Assembly: GCF_027912675.1 (NCBI RefSeq)
Contig: NZ_CP115757.1
Location: 1,984,001 to 2,048,000 of the forward strand
Source: Paracoccus sp. SCSIO 75233
GTDB lineage: Bacteria > Pseudomonadota > Alphaproteobacteria > Rhodobacterales > Rhodobacteraceae
Length of the DNA stretch: 64,000 bases
Direction of reading: 5' to 3'
The notes beneath the pieces were generated by a model, which searched no databases, was not told the DNA's origin, and was given only the letters and a program-made list of their open reading frames with translations. This document shows, piece by piece, positions 34,291 through 45,211 of the stretch; the stretch's first letter is position 1; each line of letters opens with the position of its first letter. The translations under genes and the position numbers were made by a program.

Positions 34291-35748
34291 TCAGTTCCTT
34301 CCGTGAAAAACAGTATCGACACCGGATTGCGTGCCCGTGTCATCGCTGACAACCAACATGATCTCGGAGGTTTTGTCCTGCGTCAGGGGCGATCCCGCTG
34401 CCGCGGTCAGGTAAATCCGGATTGTCGCGGTTTCATCTGCCGGCACCTCGGTAATATTCCCGTCGGCCCCTTCAATCGCAAGCTGGAGATCCGGCAATGC
34501 GCCACCATCCTCATCAAGCGCCGCGATCGTGAACGGTGTTTCCTGGCCCTGTTTGTTGCGCAGCCGCATCTCGTAGGTATTGCGGATGGCACCGTCAGAC
34601 AGCGTCACAAATAGCGGGTTCCTGACCGGCGTCACGTTCAGGTCGAACGGCGAGCGCATGAAAAGTGCGACCAGCAGCCCGACGCCGATGGCGGACCACA
34701 GCCCGAAATACAGCAGCGTGCGGAACCGCAGAACATGGCGCAGCAGCGAGTCGCCCTCCTGCCCGGTCCGCTCCGCCGTTTCGTCCTTGAGCGCCATATA
34801 GTCGATCAGCCCGCGCGGCTTACCGATCCGTTCCATGATCTCATCGCAGGCATCGATGCAGAGCGCGCAGGTGATGCATTCGAGCTGCTGGCCGTCGCGG
34901 ATGTCGATGCCCATCGGGCAGACATTGACGCAGGCGAAACAGTCGATGCAGTCGCCCTTTTCTCCCGGCGGAATATCGGACTTCGTCTGCTCGCCCTTGC
35001 GGATCTTGCCGCGATCCTCGCCCCGCCACTCGCGATAAGCGACGGTCAGGGTATCCTCGTCCATCATGGCACCCTGAATGCGCGGCCAGGGGCAGGCATA
35101 GATGCAGATCTGTTCGCGTGCAAACCCGCCGAAGAAGAAGGTCGTGAAGGTCATGATCGCAATGGTCATATAGGCGACGGGATGTGCCTGCCCGGTCAGC
35201 AGATTGCCCATCAGCGTCGGCGCATCGGTGTAGAAGAACACCCACGCCCCGCCGGTCGCCAGCCCGATCAGCAGCCATATCAGCCATTTGGTTGCCCGTA
35301 GCCGGATCTTCCGCGCATCCCATTTCGCGCGATAGAGCCGGATTTGCGCGTTCCGGTCGCCCTCGACCCAGCGTTCGACATGGGTAAATAAGTCGGTCCA
35401 CACCGTCTGCGGGCAGGCATAGCCACACCAGACCCGGCCCAGTGCGGAGGTAAACAGGAACAGCCCCAGCCCCGCCATGACCAGCAGCCCGGCCACGAAA
35501 TAGAATTCATGCGGCCAGATCTCGATCCAGAAGAAGAAAAAGCGCCGGTTCGCAAGATCGACGAGAACCGCCTGATCCGGCATTCCGGGTCCGCGGTCCC
35601 AGCGAATCCAGGGGGTAACGTAGTAAATCGCCAGCGCGATTCCCATGATCGCCCATTTCAGGCGGCGGAAGCGGCCCCGTACGGCTTTCGGGAAAATCGG
35701 CTCTCTGGCTGCGTAAAGGCTCGGCGGATCCATATCCGGCGTCGACAT
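34291..35748 (-). CDS. ccoG: Polyferredoxin-type cbb3 assembly protein CcoG (RdxB family)
   Basis: A 485-aa membrane iron-sulfur protein that reduces Cu2+ for CcoI. It has an N-terminal segment (PSLYAAREPIFPKAVRGRFRRLKW), five membrane helices, and two 4Fe-4S clusters bound by CIDCFACVNVCPMG and CITCALCIDACDEIM. Additional Cys residues lie near helices (WCGYACPQTVW, CIYACPWPRIQG). The C-terminal Ig-like periplasmic domain (about 370-485) completes it. It heads ccoGHIS, with an FNR box 55 bp upstream of the ATG and a CAGGAG ribosome site. Confidence 0.95.
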   Translation of the reverse strand: MSTPDMDPPSLYAAREPIFPKAVRGRFRRLKWAIMGIALAIYYVTPWIRWDRGPGMPDQAVLVDLANRRFFFFWIEIWPHEFYFVAGLLVMAGLGLFLFTSALGRVWCGYACPQTVWTDLFTHVERWVEGDRNAQIRLYRAKWDARKIRLRATKWLIWLLIGLATGGAWVFFYTDAPTLMGNLLTGQAHPVAYMTIAIMTFTTFFFGGFAREQICIYACPWPRIQGAMMDEDTLTVAYREWRGEDRGKIRKGEQTKSDIPPGEKGDCIDCFACVNVCPMGIDIRDGQQLECITCALCIDACDEIMERIGKPRGLIDYMALKDETAERTGQEGDSLLRHVLRFRTLLYFGLWSAIGVGLLVALFMRSPFDLNVTPVRNPLFVTLSDGAIRNTYEMRLRNKQGQETPFTIAALDEDGGALPDLQLAIEGADGNITEVPADETATIRIYLTAAAGSPLTQDKTSEIMLVVSDDTGTQSGVDTVFHGRN

Positions 35749-35802
35749 GCACTGGCTCCTGTTGCGATCCCTGTGACTTAACGTCGATTGCAGTTTAAAA
35801 TC

Positions 35803-35816
35803 TTGACCTGCATCAA
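35803..35816 (-). promoter_or_regulatory. FNR/FnrP box upstream of ccoG
   Basis: Read on the minus strand the site is TTGAT-GCAG-GTCAA, one mismatch from TTGAT-N4-ATCAA. A TAAGTC hexamer (minus strand, 35775-35780) lies at the class-II -10 distance. This predicts oxygen-responsive activation of ccoGHIS. Confidence 0.75.
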
Positions 35817-35923
35817 GCCACGTCAGAAATTATGCATCTTCACTGCGGAATTTCCTACTCTGGCCGGTCTTCCCCGGCCAAAGGGAATTCTGCGCGATTT
35901 TTTCCGGATGCCATTCTTGCCGG

Positions 35924-35974
35924 GAAAAGGACGCCGGCCCCTCAGGAAACGCGCGAACAGGACGAGGGGCCGGC
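35924..35974 (-). terminator. Terminator of ccoNOQP
   Basis: An 11-bp stem GCCGGCCCCTC/GAGGGGCCGGC (35933-35943 with 35964-35974) is followed on the minus strand by GTCCTTTTCCC. It lies 37 bp beyond the ccoP stop. Confidence 0.75.
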
Positions 35975-36010
35975 ACCATTCCGGCGACCTAAGCCGCCGA
36001 AATTACTGTA

Positions 36011-37057
36011 TTATTCACCGCCACCAAGGCTGTGAACGTAGTAGGAGACTGCGCGGATGTCATCTTCGGACAGGCGCGGCGACCAGTTGGGCATGACACC
36101 GAAGCGGGCATTGGAGACCGATTCGCGGATCGTCGCCTCGTCACCACCATAGAGCCAGATCGCGTCGGTGAGATCGGGCGCACCCTGCATCCGGTCGCCG
36201 GTCCCGTCATCCATGTGGCAAAGCGCACAATTGTCGGCGTAGATCTGCTGACCAGCCTCGGCCTGATCGGCGTCATGTTCCTGCCCGGACATGGCGAGAA
36301 CCGTCTGCACGACCTGATCGATGGATTCGTCGTCCAAAATCTCATCCGCACCGAAACGCGGCATTTCCGAATAGCGCGCATCCGCGTCATCCTCGTTACG
36401 GATGCCGTGGCTGACGGTGGTGTGGATCTCCTCAAGGGAGCCGCCCCAGAGCCAGTCATTGTCCAGCAGGTTCGGATAGCCACGCGCACCGGCGGCACCC
36501 GAGCCGTGACACTGTGCACACCATGTCGCAAAGACCGCGCGGCCTGCATTCATGGAGTAGTTGGCCAGTTCCGGATTGTCCCCGATCGCATTCAGATCAG
36601 CCTCGACAAGGGCCTGCTGCACATCGGCATTGGCCTCGTCATAACGCTGGATTTCAGCGGCGACTTCCTTGCGGTAGTTCGTCCCCAGAAGCCCCTGCGT
36701 CGCACCGTTCACCAGCGGCCATGCCGGGTAGGCAACGGTGTACAGGATCGCCCAGACGATAGTGGCGTAGAAGGTCCACAACCACCAGCGGGGCAGCGGG
36801 TTATCGTACTCCTTGATCCCGTCCCAAGTATGCCCGGTGGAGGCGACCTCGGTCACCATGCCCCCGGCCTTCTGCTTGCCGGTACGCGGACCGGCGCGGC
36901 GTTGTGCGGGCTGCTTTTTCGCCCCGGCCTCGGTTCCGGTCTGCTGCTGGGCGATTTCGGATGCGTGATCCTTGTCCGCCGCCGCGCGTTCCAGTTCTAT
37001 CCGGTTGTCCGGGTTTTGCGGGCTGCCATGCTCGTTGGTCTTGTCGTTATCAGCCAT
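36011..37057 (-). CDS. ccoP: cbb3 oxidase dihaem cytochrome c subunit CcoP, with long N-terminal extension
   Basis: A 348-aa subunit. After about 73 charged residues, the conserved start [20 protein letters not shown] appears, then a membrane helix (about 95-115) and two periplasmic cytochrome c domains with haem motifs CAQCH and CALCH. CcoP proteins are usually near 290-310 aa, with only 15-25 residues before the GHTWDG motif. The extra 50 or so residues are hydrophilic ([19 protein letters not shown]). I prefer ATG 37057, which has GGAGG 7 bases upstream, to GTG 37060. Both overlap the ccoQ stop. Confidence 0.95.
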   Translation of the reverse strand: MADNDKTNEHGSPQNPDNRIELERAAADKDHASEIAQQQTGTEAGAKKQPAQRRAGPRTGKQKAGGMVTEVASTGHTWDGIKEYDNPLPRWWLWTFYATIVWAILYTVAYPAWPLVNGATQGLLGTNYRKEVAAEIQRYDEANADVQQALVEADLNAIGDNPELANYSMNAGRAVFATWCAQCHGSGAAGARGYPNLLDNDWLWGGSLEEIHTTVSHGIRNEDDADARYSEMPRFGADEILDDESIDQVVQTVLAMSGQEHDADQAEAGQQIYADNCALCHMDDGTGDRMQGAPDLTDAIWLYGGDEATIRESVSNARFGVMPNWSPRLSEDDIRAVSYYVHSLGGGE

Positions 37058-37251
37058 CACACCACCTCCTTTTCAAATCGCGGCGGGCTGGGCCGGTTCT
37101 CGTCATGGCGAAAAATGCTCTCTGCCGCGTCGTCGTGCAGCTTTGCCGAACCCGGTCGAAACGCCCAGAAAACGACGAAGAGAAACACGAGCACAAGCGC
37201 AAGCAGCGCCCAGCTATCGGCAAATTCACGCATCAGGCTATAGATATCCAT
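37057..37251 (-). CDS. ccoQ: cbb3 oxidase small subunit CcoQ
   Basis: A 64-aa single-helix protein ([35 protein letters not shown] then a hydrophilic tail). The [11 protein letters not shown] ending of the helix is the CcoQ signature. It stabilises the oxidase complex and in Rhodobacter relays signals to the regulator PrrB. It lies 10 bp after ccoO and overlaps ccoP by one base. Confidence 0.94.
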   Translation of the reverse strand: MDIYSLMREFADSWALLALVLVFLFVVFWAFRPGSAKLHDDAAESIFRHDENRPSPPRFEKEVV

Positions 37252-37261
37252 CCTTGCCCCC

Positions 37262-37987
37262 TTAGCGGTTCGGGTCGGGTTCGAAGGTCGAGAAATCGAC
37301 CAGCGTACCGAGCATTTGCAGATAGGCGATCAGAGCGTCCATTTCGGATACGCCGGGCTGGCGGTCGAAATTGCGCTGCTGCATCTTCGGATAGCGCTCT
37401 TCCATGCCCTCGGAGTCCCCAAACGGATCGGCCTGCGCGAGGAAATCCTCGCGCGCGACTTCGATCATCTCGTCGGTGTAGGGCACGCCGACCATGGCCT
37501 CGGTCCGAACCCGCTGCACCATATCCTCACCCGTCAGCATCCGGTTTTCGAGGAAGCCGTAAGACGGCATGATCGATTCCGGCACAACGGATTGCGGATT
37601 GCGCAGGTGGTCCAGATGCCATTCATCCGAATACCGTCCGCCGACACGGGCCAGATCCGGCCCGGTCCGCTTCGACCCCCATTGGAACGGGTGGTCGTAT
37701 TTGGATTCCGCGGCGAGGCTGTAATGGCCGTACCGCTCCACCTCGTCGCGCATCGGACGGATCATCTGGCTGTGGCAGACGTAACACCCTTCGCGGATGT
37801 AGACGTCACGACCAGCCAGCTCCAGCGGCGTGTAGGGGCGCATCCCTTCGACATCTTCAATCGTGTTGTCGAGGTAGAAGAGCGGCGCGATCTCCACGAT
37901 GCCGCCGACCGTGACGACAAGGAAGGAACAGACCAGCAGAAGCGTCGCGTTCTTTTCGAGGATCTTATGCTTTGCAAGAATTGACAT
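37262..37987 (-). CDS. ccoO: cbb3 oxidase monohaem cytochrome c subunit CcoO
   Basis: A 241-aa subunit beginning [38 protein letters not shown], with one membrane anchor. The haem motif is CYVCH in [23 protein letters not shown], followed by [16 protein letters not shown] and the axial-Met region [12 protein letters not shown]. The frame is open further upstream (to 38062), but ATG 37987 gives the family N-terminus and lies 11 bp after ccoN. It passes electrons from CcoP to CcoN. Confidence 0.96.
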   Translation of the reverse strand: MSILAKHKILEKNATLLLVCSFLVVTVGGIVEIAPLFYLDNTIEDVEGMRPYTPLELAGRDVYIREGCYVCHSQMIRPMRDEVERYGHYSLAAESKYDHPFQWGSKRTGPDLARVGGRYSDEWHLDHLRNPQSVVPESIMPSYGFLENRMLTGEDMVQRVRTEAMVGVPYTDEMIEVAREDFLAQADPFGDSEGMEERYPKMQQRNFDRQPGVSEMDALIAYLQMLGTLVDFSTFEPDPNR

Positions 37988-37998
37988 GGCTCGTCCCC

Positions 37999-39603
<1,605 letters not shown>

Positions 39604-39708
39604 TTTCCCGTCCCCTTTCGACGTGCAAACAGCACCCGATTCGCACATCACGCGCAATTCGGGCACTTTCACACAAGCTAGCAGTAATAGCGGCCCGCCC
39701 TATAATCC

Positions 39709-39722
39709 TTGATCTGCATCAA
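39709..39722. promoter_or_regulatory. Perfect FNR/FnrP box in the ccoN-usp divergent promoter region
   Basis: TTGAT-CTGC-ATCAA matches the FNR consensus exactly. Toward usp, TATGCT (39745-39750) lies 29.5 bp from the centre, the exact class-II geometry. Toward ccoN, TATTAC (minus strand, 39684-39689) lies at 26.5 bp. One dimer could therefore activate both directions under low oxygen. Confidence 0.85.
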
Positions 39723-39864
39723 GTCTATGTGAGCAATTCGCATCTATGCTGTCTTGTGACGCACCCATAATACCCGCATGAGACAACGGCGCGACGGCAC
39801 GATGATCGCCTGTCCGCATGAAGGCACGCCGATACGCAGTTCATTGCATCAAAAGGAGCGACTT

Positions 39865-40701
39865 ATGGCCTACAAAACGATCCTGACCGTTCTGTCCAAC
39901 GAAACCCAGACCGCCCAACTCGACGCAGCCATTGCCGCCGCCCGCAAGGAAGACGCGCATCTGGAGGTGTTCTGCCTCGGCGTGGATCACGCGCAGGCCG
40001 GGTACTACTATGCCGGGGCCTCGGCCTATGTGTTTCAGGAGGCCATCGACAAGGCACTCGACGCCGCCGAACAGCTGGAAAAATTCGTGCGCGGCAAGCT
40101 TGAGGCGGAGGAGATCCGCTGGTCGACGGAAAGCGCGGTCGCGCAAGTCGGCGGGCTGACAACACTGATCGGCATGCGGGCGCGCTTTGCCGATCTGGTG
40201 GTCTTGGGGCAACCTTATGCCGAATCCGCCCCCGCCGAAGCCGAGGCCGTCACCGAAGCCGCCCTGTTCGAGGGGTCTGCCCCGGTTCTGATCGTGCCGG
40301 AAGGCGGTCTGCCCCAGAATTTCGGCAACAAGATCCTTGTCGCGTGGAGCCAGACCGAAGAGGCCATGACCTCGGTCCGCCGCGCCCTGCCGCTGCTGAA
40401 GCGCGCGGAAAGCGTGGAGATCACGGTTGTCGATCCCTCGCCAAACGGGCCGGAACGCTCCGATCCCGGCGGCGCACTCAGCCAGATGCTGTCGCGGCAT
40501 GGGGTGAATGTCGAAATCGCGGTTCTTGCCCGGACCCTGCCCCAGACCAGCGATATTCTGAGCCAGCGCGCGACCGAAATCGGCGCCGATCTGATCGTCA
40601 TGGGTGCTTACGGTCATTCGCGCTTCCGCGAAGCCATTCTTGGGGGCACGACGCGAAGCATGCTGAGCAAATCGAACCTGCCGGTGCTGATGGCACGGTA
40701 G
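39865..40701 (+). CDS. Tandem universal stress protein (UspA family), divergent from ccoN
   Basis: A 278-aa protein with two Usp folds. The first (about 1-140) begins YKTILTVLSNETQTAQLDAAIAAA. The second (about 150-278) ends with GADLIVMGAYGHSRFREAILGGTTRSMLSKSNLPVLMAR, which contains the ATP-binding G-x2-G-x9-G(S/T) motif. ATG 39865 has the ribosome site AAAGGAG; an upstream in-frame ATG (39778) would start next to the -10 and is rejected. Usp genes beside cco operons are typical of Paracoccus and Rhodobacter, and the shared FNR box predicts micro-oxic induction. Confidence 0.88.
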   Translation: MAYKTILTVLSNETQTAQLDAAIAAARKEDAHLEVFCLGVDHAQAGYYYAGASAYVFQEAIDKALDAAEQLEKFVRGKLEAEEIRWSTESAVAQVGGLTTLIGMRARFADLVVLGQPYAESAPAEAEAVTEAALFEGSAPVLIVPEGGLPQNFGNKILVAWSQTEEAMTSVRRALPLLKRAESVEITVVDPSPNGPERSDPGGALSQMLSRHGVNVEIAVLARTLPQTSDILSQRATEIGADLIVMGAYGHSRFREAILGGTTRSMLSKSNLPVLMAR

Positions 40702-40715
40702 GATCGGCATCTGCG

Positions 40716-40740
40716 CCCGGTCGGCTTCGTACCGGCCGGG
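40716..40740. terminator. Possible bidirectional terminator between usp and nadK
   Basis: A 9-bp stem CCCGGTCGG/CCGGCCGGG (one G-T pair) with loop CTTCGTA lies between two convergent stop codons. T-runs are lacking on both sides. Confidence 0.45.
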
Positions 40741-40741
40741 A

Positions 40742-41491
40742 TCAGACGAATTGTTCGCGGGTCAGCCGCTCTTCCAGCCCGTGACCGGGATCGAACAGCA
40801 GCCTGTGATTTATCGCCGGCTCCGATCTGATCTCCACGGCACGAACGGAATCGACACCGCGCGAATCCGCGTCCGCCATCACCGGGCGCTTATCCGCCTC
40901 CAGCACGTCGAAGCGGACCACAGCCGATTTCGGCAGGATCGCCCCACGCCAGCGACGCGGCCTGAATGCCGCGATCGCGGTCAGCGCCAGCACATCGGAG
41001 CCGACTGGCAGGATCGGTCCGTTCGCGCTGTAGTTGTAAGCCGTCGACCCCGCAGGCGTACATAGCAAGGCACCGTCGCAGATCAGCTCATCCAGCCGCA
41101 CCCGCCCGTTCACGGAGATACGCAGCTTTGCCGCCTGCGGACCGGCGCGCAGCAGGCTGACCTCGTTAATCGCGAGCGCCGTATAGTCGCGGCCATCCGC
41201 CGTGGTCGCGGTCATCGCCAGCGGGTTGGTCACGGTCTCCTCCGCCTGCGCGATGCGTTCGGGCAGGTCATCGGCGGAAAAATCATTCATCAGAAAGCCG
41301 ATCGTGCCGCGATTCATCCCGTAAACCGGCAGGCCGCGATTCTCGTGCATGACGCTCAGCATCAGCCCGTCACCGCCGAGCGCCACGACCACATCCGCCT
41401 CACGCCACGGCGTCTGGCCGTATGATCCGGTCAGATCAGCCAAAGCCTTCTGGGCGGTTTCGGTCTCGCTGGCGATGAAATGCATCTTCAT
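40742..41491 (-). CDS. nadK: NAD kinase
   Basis: A 249-aa ATP-NAD kinase making NADP. It shows [36 protein letters not shown] (GGDG nucleotide motif), [64 protein letters not shown] and a C-terminal strand region. The length is normal for alphaproteobacterial NadK. It is divergent from glyA (114 bp) and convergent with usp. Confidence 0.94.
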   Translation of the reverse strand: MKMHFIASETETAQKALADLTGSYGQTPWREADVVVALGGDGLMLSVMHENRGLPVYGMNRGTIGFLMNDFSADDLPERIAQAEETVTNPLAMTATTADGRDYTALAINEVSLLRAGPQAAKLRISVNGRVRLDELICDGALLCTPAGSTAYNYSANGPILPVGSDVLALTAIAAFRPRRWRGAILPKSAVVRFDVLEADKRPVMADADSRGVDSVRAVEIRSEPAINHRLLFDPGHGLEERLTREQFV

Positions 41492-41605
41492 GCCGCCATC
41501 ATGGCGGCACCGTCGGCAGTGTCCAGAAGCAATCGCGATGCGGGGGCTTTGACAGCGCGCAAAAAGCCGCTAAACCGCCGCTATTCCGAGCCCAAGGAGC
41601 CGCCC

Positions 41606-42889
41606 ATGAACCGCGATCAATTCTTTACCGAGACCCTCTCTGCCGCCGACCCGGAAATCGACGCCGCCATCGGCAAGGAGCTTGGCCGTCAGCGCGATGA
41701 AATCGAACTGATCGCGTCGGAAAATATCGTCAGCAAGGCTGTTCTTCAGGCACAAGGCTCGGTTCTGACGAATAAATATGCGGAAGGCTATCCGGGCAAG
41801 CGCTACTATGGCGGCTGCGAATATGTCGACGTCGTCGAAACCCTTGCAATTGAACGCGCAAAGCAGCTTTTCGGCGCTGAGTTCGCCAATGTGCAGCCCA
41901 ACTCCGGCAGCCAGATGAACCAGGCTGTGTTTCTGGCGCTGCTGAAACCGGGCGATACCTTCATGGGGCTGGACCTGAATTCCGGCGGTCACCTGACGCA
42001 CGGCTCGCCGGTGAATATGTCGGGCAAGTGGTTTAACGTGGTCAGCTATGGCGTCCGCGCGCAGGACAATCTGCTGGATATGGAAGACATCCGGGCCAAG
42101 GCGCTTGAGCATAAGCCGAAGCTGATCCTTGCCGGTGGCACGGCTTACAGCCGGGTCTGGGACTGGGCCGAATTCCGCAAGATCGCGGACGAAGTCGGCG
42201 CATGGCTGATGGTCGACATGGCCCATATCGCCGGTCTCGTGGCTGGCGGCGCGCATCCCTCGCCGGTGCCGCATGCCCATGTGGTGACCACGACCACGCA
42301 TAAATCCCTGCGCGGCCCCCGTGGCGGGATCATCCTGACCAATGACGCGGATATCGCGAAGAAGGTGAATTCCGCCGTGTTCCCCGGCCTTCAGGGTGGC
42401 CCGCTGATGCATGTGATCGCGGCGAAGGCGGTCGCGTTCAAGGAGGCGCTCGATCCGTCCTTCAAGGACTATGCCGCGCAGGTGGTGAAGAACGCGCAGG
42501 CCATGGCCGATGAACTGATGAAAGGCGGCATCGACATCGTTTCCGGCGGGACCGACAACCATCTGTGCCTCGCCGATCTGCGGCCCAAGGGCGTGACCGG
42601 CAAGGCTGCGGAAGCCGCTCTCGGGCGCGCCAACGTCACCTGCAACAAGAACGGCGTGCCGTTCGACCCGGAAAAACCCTTCGTCACCTCCGGCATCCGC
42701 CTTGGCGCGCCCGCAGGCACCACGCGCGGCTTCAAGGAAGGAGAATTCCGCCAGATCGCCCGCTGGATTGTCGAGGTCGTCGACGGGCTCGCCGCCAATG
42801 GCGAGGACGGGAATGCGGAGATCGAAAGCCGCGTCAAGACCGAGGTTCAGGCGCTCTGCGCCCGCTATCCGCTTTACGAGGGTATGTGA
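41606..42889 (+). CDS. glyA: Serine hydroxymethyltransferase
   Basis: A 427-aa PLP enzyme interconverting serine and glycine with tetrahydrofolate. It shows [96 protein letters not shown] (the PLP Lys is in TTHKSL) and [25 protein letters not shown] 41606 follows AAGGAG. The open frame extends 42 codons upstream, but that stretch is not family-like. Its stop overlaps the downstream DUF817 GTG. Confidence 0.97.
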   Translation: MNRDQFFTETLSAADPEIDAAIGKELGRQRDEIELIASENIVSKAVLQAQGSVLTNKYAEGYPGKRYYGGCEYVDVVETLAIERAKQLFGAEFANVQPNSGSQMNQAVFLALLKPGDTFMGLDLNSGGHLTHGSPVNMSGKWFNVVSYGVRAQDNLLDMEDIRAKALEHKPKLILAGGTAYSRVWDWAEFRKIADEVGAWLMVDMAHIAGLVAGGAHPSPVPHAHVVTTTTHKSLRGPRGGIILTNDADIAKKVNSAVFPGLQGGPLMHVIAAKAVAFKEALDPSFKDYAAQVVKNAQAMADELMKGGIDIVSGGTDNHLCLADLRPKGVTGKAAEAALGRANVTCNKNGVPFDPEKPFVTSGIRLGAPAGTTRGFKEGEFRQIARWIVEVVDGLAANGEDGNAEIESRVKTEVQALCARYPLYEGM

Positions 42890-43779
42890 GCCCAGATCCA
42901 TCTCAGGCCGGCGCAACCCGCCGGCTTGAACGACGGCTCGGTGACTGGGCACGCGCCCGGCTGCCCGGTGCCGTTGCCGATCTGGTCATGTTCACGCTGA
43001 AAATGGGCTGGTCTGCCTTGTTCGGCGGGCTGCTGCTGATTGCAATCCTGCTCAGCAAGACCATCTGGCAGGCGGATTGGGCGCTGCAACGCTATGACGC
43101 GCTGTTTCTGTTTGCGATCTCCGTTCAGGCGCTGCTGCTGATCCTGCGCATGGAAAGCTGGTCGGAGGCCCGTGTCATCCTGCTGTTCCACCTGACCGGC
43201 ACCGCAATGGAGCTGTTCAAGACCTGGGCCGGATCATGGGAATACCCCGAAGCGGCCATATTCCGCATTGCGGGCGTGCCGCTGTTTTCCGGCTTCATGT
43301 ATGCCTCGGTCGGGTCTTTCATCGCGCGGGCCATTCGCAATTTCGACATGCGCTATGTCCCCTACCCGCCCTTCTGGCAGACTGTGCTGCTGGCGGTCGC
43401 GATCTATGTGAATTTCTTCGCCCATCACTATCTGCCCGACATTCGCTGGCTGCTGTTCGCAGGCACGGTGCTGGTCTATGGCCGCACGATGATCTGGTTC
43501 AATACCGGACGCTGGTACCGGATGCCGATGGTGCTGGCGGCGTTTATGGCCAGCCTGTTCCTGTGGATCGCCGAGAATATCGGCACAAGCACCGGCACCT
43601 GGCTTTATGCCGGGCAAACCGAGGCACAGATGGTCAGCCTCGCCAAGATCGGGTCATGGTATCTGCTGCTTTATGTCAGCTTCGTGACCGTGACCATCGC
43701 AGCCCCCGGTGCCATCATCGGCGCACGCCGCCCCGATGTCGGCGCGTCCCCCATTGCCGAGCCGCAGAAGCAGGGATAG
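42886..43779 (+). CDS. DUF817-family integral membrane protein
   Basis: A 297-aa protein with eight or so hydrophobic helices. It shows [107 protein letters not shown] and [18 protein letters not shown]. The W-x-YPE, HHYLPD and AENIGT blocks are the DUF817 signature; function is unknown. GTG 42886 within the glyA stop (GTGA overlap) is chosen because it gives translational coupling and a plausible hydrophilic N-terminus ([18 protein letters not shown]). Confidence 0.85.
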   Translation: MSPDPSQAGATRRLERRLGDWARARLPGAVADLVMFTLKMGWSALFGGLLLIAILLSKTIWQADWALQRYDALFLFAISVQALLLILRMESWSEARVILLFHLTGTAMELFKTWAGSWEYPEAAIFRIAGVPLFSGFMYASVGSFIARAIRNFDMRYVPYPPFWQTVLLAVAIYVNFFAHHYLPDIRWLLFAGTVLVYGRTMIWFNTGRWYRMPMVLAAFMASLFLWIAENIGTSTGTWLYAGQTEAQMVSLAKIGSWYLLLYVSFVTVTIAAPGAIIGARRPDVGASPIAEPQKQG

Positions 43780-43810
43780 CCTGCCCGAAATTCAGATGCA
43801 GGAGTCTATC

Positions 43811-45175
43811 ATGGCCCAACCGCAAAGCTGGGAACAACGCGCCGAGGAATTCAGCTTCTACGGCTTCACCGACCTGCCGAGCGTTCATCAACGCGGCACG
43901 GTCGTCGTCACCCACGGCGAGGGGCCGTATATCTTCGACACCAACGGCAAGCAGTATCTCGACGCCAATTCCGGGCTGTGGAACATGGTCGCCGGTTTCG
44001 ACCATAAAGGGCTGATCAAGGCCGCGAAGGCGCAATATGACCGCTTCCCCGGCTATCACGCGTTTTTCGGGCGCATGTCGGATCAGACCGTAATGCTTTC
44101 AGAAAAGCTGGTCGAGGTTTCCCCCTTTGATCGGGGCAAGGTGTTCTACACGAACTCCGGCTCAGAAGCCAATGATACGATGGTGAAAATGCTGTGGTTC
44201 CTTGGCGGTGCCGAGGACAAGCCGCAGAAGCGCAAGATCCTGACCCGCTGGAATGCCTATCACGGGGTGACGGCGGTTTCGGCCTCGATGACCGGGAAAC
44301 CTTATAATGAGGTGTTCGGCCTGCCGCTGGACGGATTCATCCATCTCGGCAGCCCGCATTACTGGCGTTTCGGCGAAGCGGGCGAGACCGAGGAGCAGTT
44401 CACGGCCCGGCTGGCAAAGGAGCTGGAAGAGGTGATTGCGCGCGAAGGTGCCGACAGCATCGCCGGGTTCTTCGCCGAACCTGTGATCGGCGCGGGCGGG
44501 GTGATCCCGCCGTCGAAGGGCTATTTCCAGGCCATCCAGCCGATCCTGAAGAAACACAGGATCCCGCTGATCGCGGACGAGGTAATCTGCGGCTTCGGGC
44601 GCACCGGCAACACCTGGGGCAGCCAGACCTATGATTTCGTGCCTGATGCGATCATCTCGTCCAAGAACCTCACGGCGGGAATGTTCCCGATGGGTGCTGT
44701 GATCCTCGGGCCGGACCTCACCGACCGGCTGGATGCCGCCGTCGAGGCAATCGAGGAATTTCCCCATGGCTTCACTGCGTCCGGCCATCCGGTCGGCTCC
44801 GCCATTGCGCTGAAAGCCATCGACGTGGTGATGAATGAAGGGCTGGCCGACAACGTCAAACGCCTTGCCCCGCGGATGGAGGCAGGTCTGCGCGATATCA
44901 TGAACCGCTCCGACCATATCGGAGAGCTGCGCGGCGTGGGCTATATGTGGGCGCTGGAGGCCTGTCTGGACCCGGCGACGAAAACCCCGTTCGCGGGCGA
45001 TCTGTCGGTGTCCGAGCGCATCGCCAATACCTGCACCGATATGGGGTTGATCTGCCGCCCGCTGGGTCAGTCCATTGTCCTCTGCCCGCCCTTCATTCTG
45101 ACCGAAAATCAGATGGACGAGATGTTCGAGAAGCTGGAAAAGGCACTCAACAAGGTGTTCGCCGAAGTCGCATAG
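43811..45175 (+). CDS. Omega-transaminase (amine/beta-alanine:pyruvate class III aminotransferase)
   Basis: A 454-aa class III PLP aminotransferase. It shows GFTDLPSVHQRGTVVVTHGEGPYIFDTNGKQYLDANSGLWNM, FYTNSGSEANDTMVKMLWF, WNAYHGVTAVSASMTGKP, FFAEPVIGAGGVIPPSKGYF, LIADEVICGFGRTGNTWG and PLP Lys in SSKNLTAGMFPMGAV. From memory it closely resembles the structurally known Paracoccus denitrificans omega-transaminase, which uses pyruvate as amino acceptor. The natural amine (taurine, beta-alanine, a polyamine or other) is undetermined. ATG 43811 follows GCAGGAG. Confidence 0.9.
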   Translation: MAQPQSWEQRAEEFSFYGFTDLPSVHQRGTVVVTHGEGPYIFDTNGKQYLDANSGLWNMVAGFDHKGLIKAAKAQYDRFPGYHAFFGRMSDQTVMLSEKLVEVSPFDRGKVFYTNSGSEANDTMVKMLWFLGGAEDKPQKRKILTRWNAYHGVTAVSASMTGKPYNEVFGLPLDGFIHLGSPHYWRFGEAGETEEQFTARLAKELEEVIAREGADSIAGFFAEPVIGAGGVIPPSKGYFQAIQPILKKHRIPLIADEVICGFGRTGNTWGSQTYDFVPDAIISSKNLTAGMFPMGAVILGPDLTDRLDAAVEAIEEFPHGFTASGHPVGSAIALKAIDVVMNEGLADNVKRLAPRMEAGLRDIMNRSDHIGELRGVGYMWALEACLDPATKTPFAGDLSVSERIANTCTDMGLICRPLGQSIVLCPPFILTENQMDEMFEKLEKALNKVFAEVA

Positions 45176-45211
45176 CAGTTCGGGCCGGGGCGCATCGGTT
45201 GCAGCATGACA

